DNA from: Anaerolineales bacterium | GTDB taxonomy: Bacteria; Chloroflexota; Anaerolineae; Anaerolineales; E44-bin32 | Reading direction: 5' to 3' | DNA length: 5,654 nucleotides | Assembly: GCA_011772595.1 (NCBI GenBank) | Contig: WVZH01000416.1 | Coordinates: 12,763 to 18,416, forward strand | Part shown: in pieces, positions 5,189 through 5,654 of the stretch | Numbering within the stretch: position 1 is the stretch's first letter | How the letters are laid out: every line of letters begins with the position of its first letter | Made by a program: the position numbers and the translations under genes | The notes under the pieces: model-generated | Database searches by the model: none | What the model saw: the letters and a program-made list of their open reading frames with translations, nothing else | What the model was told of the DNA's origin: nothing

Positions 5189-5654
5189 ATGGACTTGCTC
5201 TTGGTTGATCCCCCGCGGGTGTACTGGGGGTTTGGAGGCGGATTGGGTTTCTTTTCACCTCCTGTTGGGCTTGTTACACTCGCAACATTCCTCGATCAAA
5301 ACGGCGTGAACGTCGATGTCTTGGATTGCAACGCGCTTGGAATTGGGTGGGAAGACCTTCCCGCTGAAATCAACAGACGCGATCCGCGCTGCGTGGGTGT
5401 ATCGAGCTCCATGACATGTTACGTGCCGAATTCATTCCGTTGCCTCGAGATCGTAAAGCAGGTGAACCCGAAGATCACGACAATAGGAGGTGGCCTGCAA
5501 TTCAGCTTGGCGCCGGAGGAATCCTTTCGTCGGTGTGACGCCTTGGACATCATCGTGCGTGGCGATGGTGAATTCACCACGCTAGAGCTGCTGAAGCAAA
5601 TTCAACAACACGGCGACATCTTGGAGGAAATTGAAGGAATCTCCTATCGACGAG
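5189..5654 (+). CDS. B12-binding domain radical SAM protein, N-terminal part
   Basis: ATG at 5189 starts a frame open to the right edge (155 codons). The start is supported by GGGAG (5176-5180) about 8 bases upstream. An in-frame ATG at 5132 has no such site and would precede the conserved opening. MDLLLVDPPR (1-10), SPPVGLVTLATFLDQNG (23-39) and VDVLDCN (42-48) form the first beta-alpha units of a cobalamin-binding Rossmann fold. VGVSSSM (69-75), ITTIGGGLQFSL (96-107) and DIIVRGDGEFT (120-130) are the usual later strands, the last matching the 'GEGE' signature. The radical SAM cysteine motif would lie further right and is not visible. Where classical cobalamin domains have DxHxxG, this has DCNALG (46-51), so the lower-ligand His is missing, as is common in BchE-type B12 radical SAM enzymes. 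These act as methylases or ring-forming enzymes in pigment, hopanoid or natural-product pathways; which applies here cannot be told. Confidence 0.85.
   Translation, partial: MDLLLVDPPRVYWGFGGGLGFFSPPVGLVTLATFLDQNGVNVDVLDCNALGIGWEDLPAEINRRDPRCVGVSSSMTCYVPNSFRCLEIVKQVNPKITTIGGGLQFSLAPEESFRRCDALDIIVRGDGEFTTLELLKQIQQHGDILEEIEGISYRR

Overview
The window looks like a piece of chromosome from an environmental bacterium of moderate GC content. No RNA gene, ribosomal protein or other marker fixes the taxon. The mix of a SPL-type radical SAM protein, a stand-alone E2-like acyltransferase, LiaF-type membrane proteins and a B12-binding radical SAM protein would fit Nitrospirota, Methylomirabilota, Chloroflexota or similar lineages, but this is a guess. 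I see no insertion sequence, CRISPR array, tRNA, rRNA or phage gene.

Left part (1-1794, minus strand): a two-gene transcription unit. A near-consensus sigma70-type promoter (1767-1794) drives an AlkD-like HEAT-repeat DNA alkylation-repair protein (983-1720). Its TGA overlaps the ATG of a spore-photoproduct-lyase-family radical SAM protein (986 down to 1, running off the window). Both families point to DNA damage repair, and the 4-base ATGA overlap implies coupled translation. An imperfect dyad lies between the -35 and -10 boxes and may be an operator.

Middle (1795-2369): a divergent intergenic stretch. It contains one unrecognised ORF (1924-2277) that may be a small orphan gene or a decayed remnant.

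Right part (2370-5654, plus strand): five co-directional genes. They encode a lipoyl-less 2-oxoacid dehydrogenase E2-type acyltransferase, a LiaF-like protein (two membrane segments plus the C-terminal beta domain), a second membrane protein with about four hydrophobic segments and no C-terminal domain, a membrane-anchored class I SAM methyltransferase, and the N-terminal cobalamin-binding half of a B12-binding radical SAM enzyme that runs off the right edge. The first two genes are 21 bases apart with a good Shine-Dalgarno. The other gaps are 75-110 bases, and two of them hold inverted repeats. The LiaF-like pair suggests envelope-stress sensing. The methyltransferase and B12 radical SAM enzyme may belong to a lipid or secondary-metabolite modification pathway that continues to the right.

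The best-supported points of interest are the alkD-SPL repair operon with its operator-like promoter, and the apparent split of LiaF-type modules over two adjacent genes. Nothing in the window by itself proves a new system.
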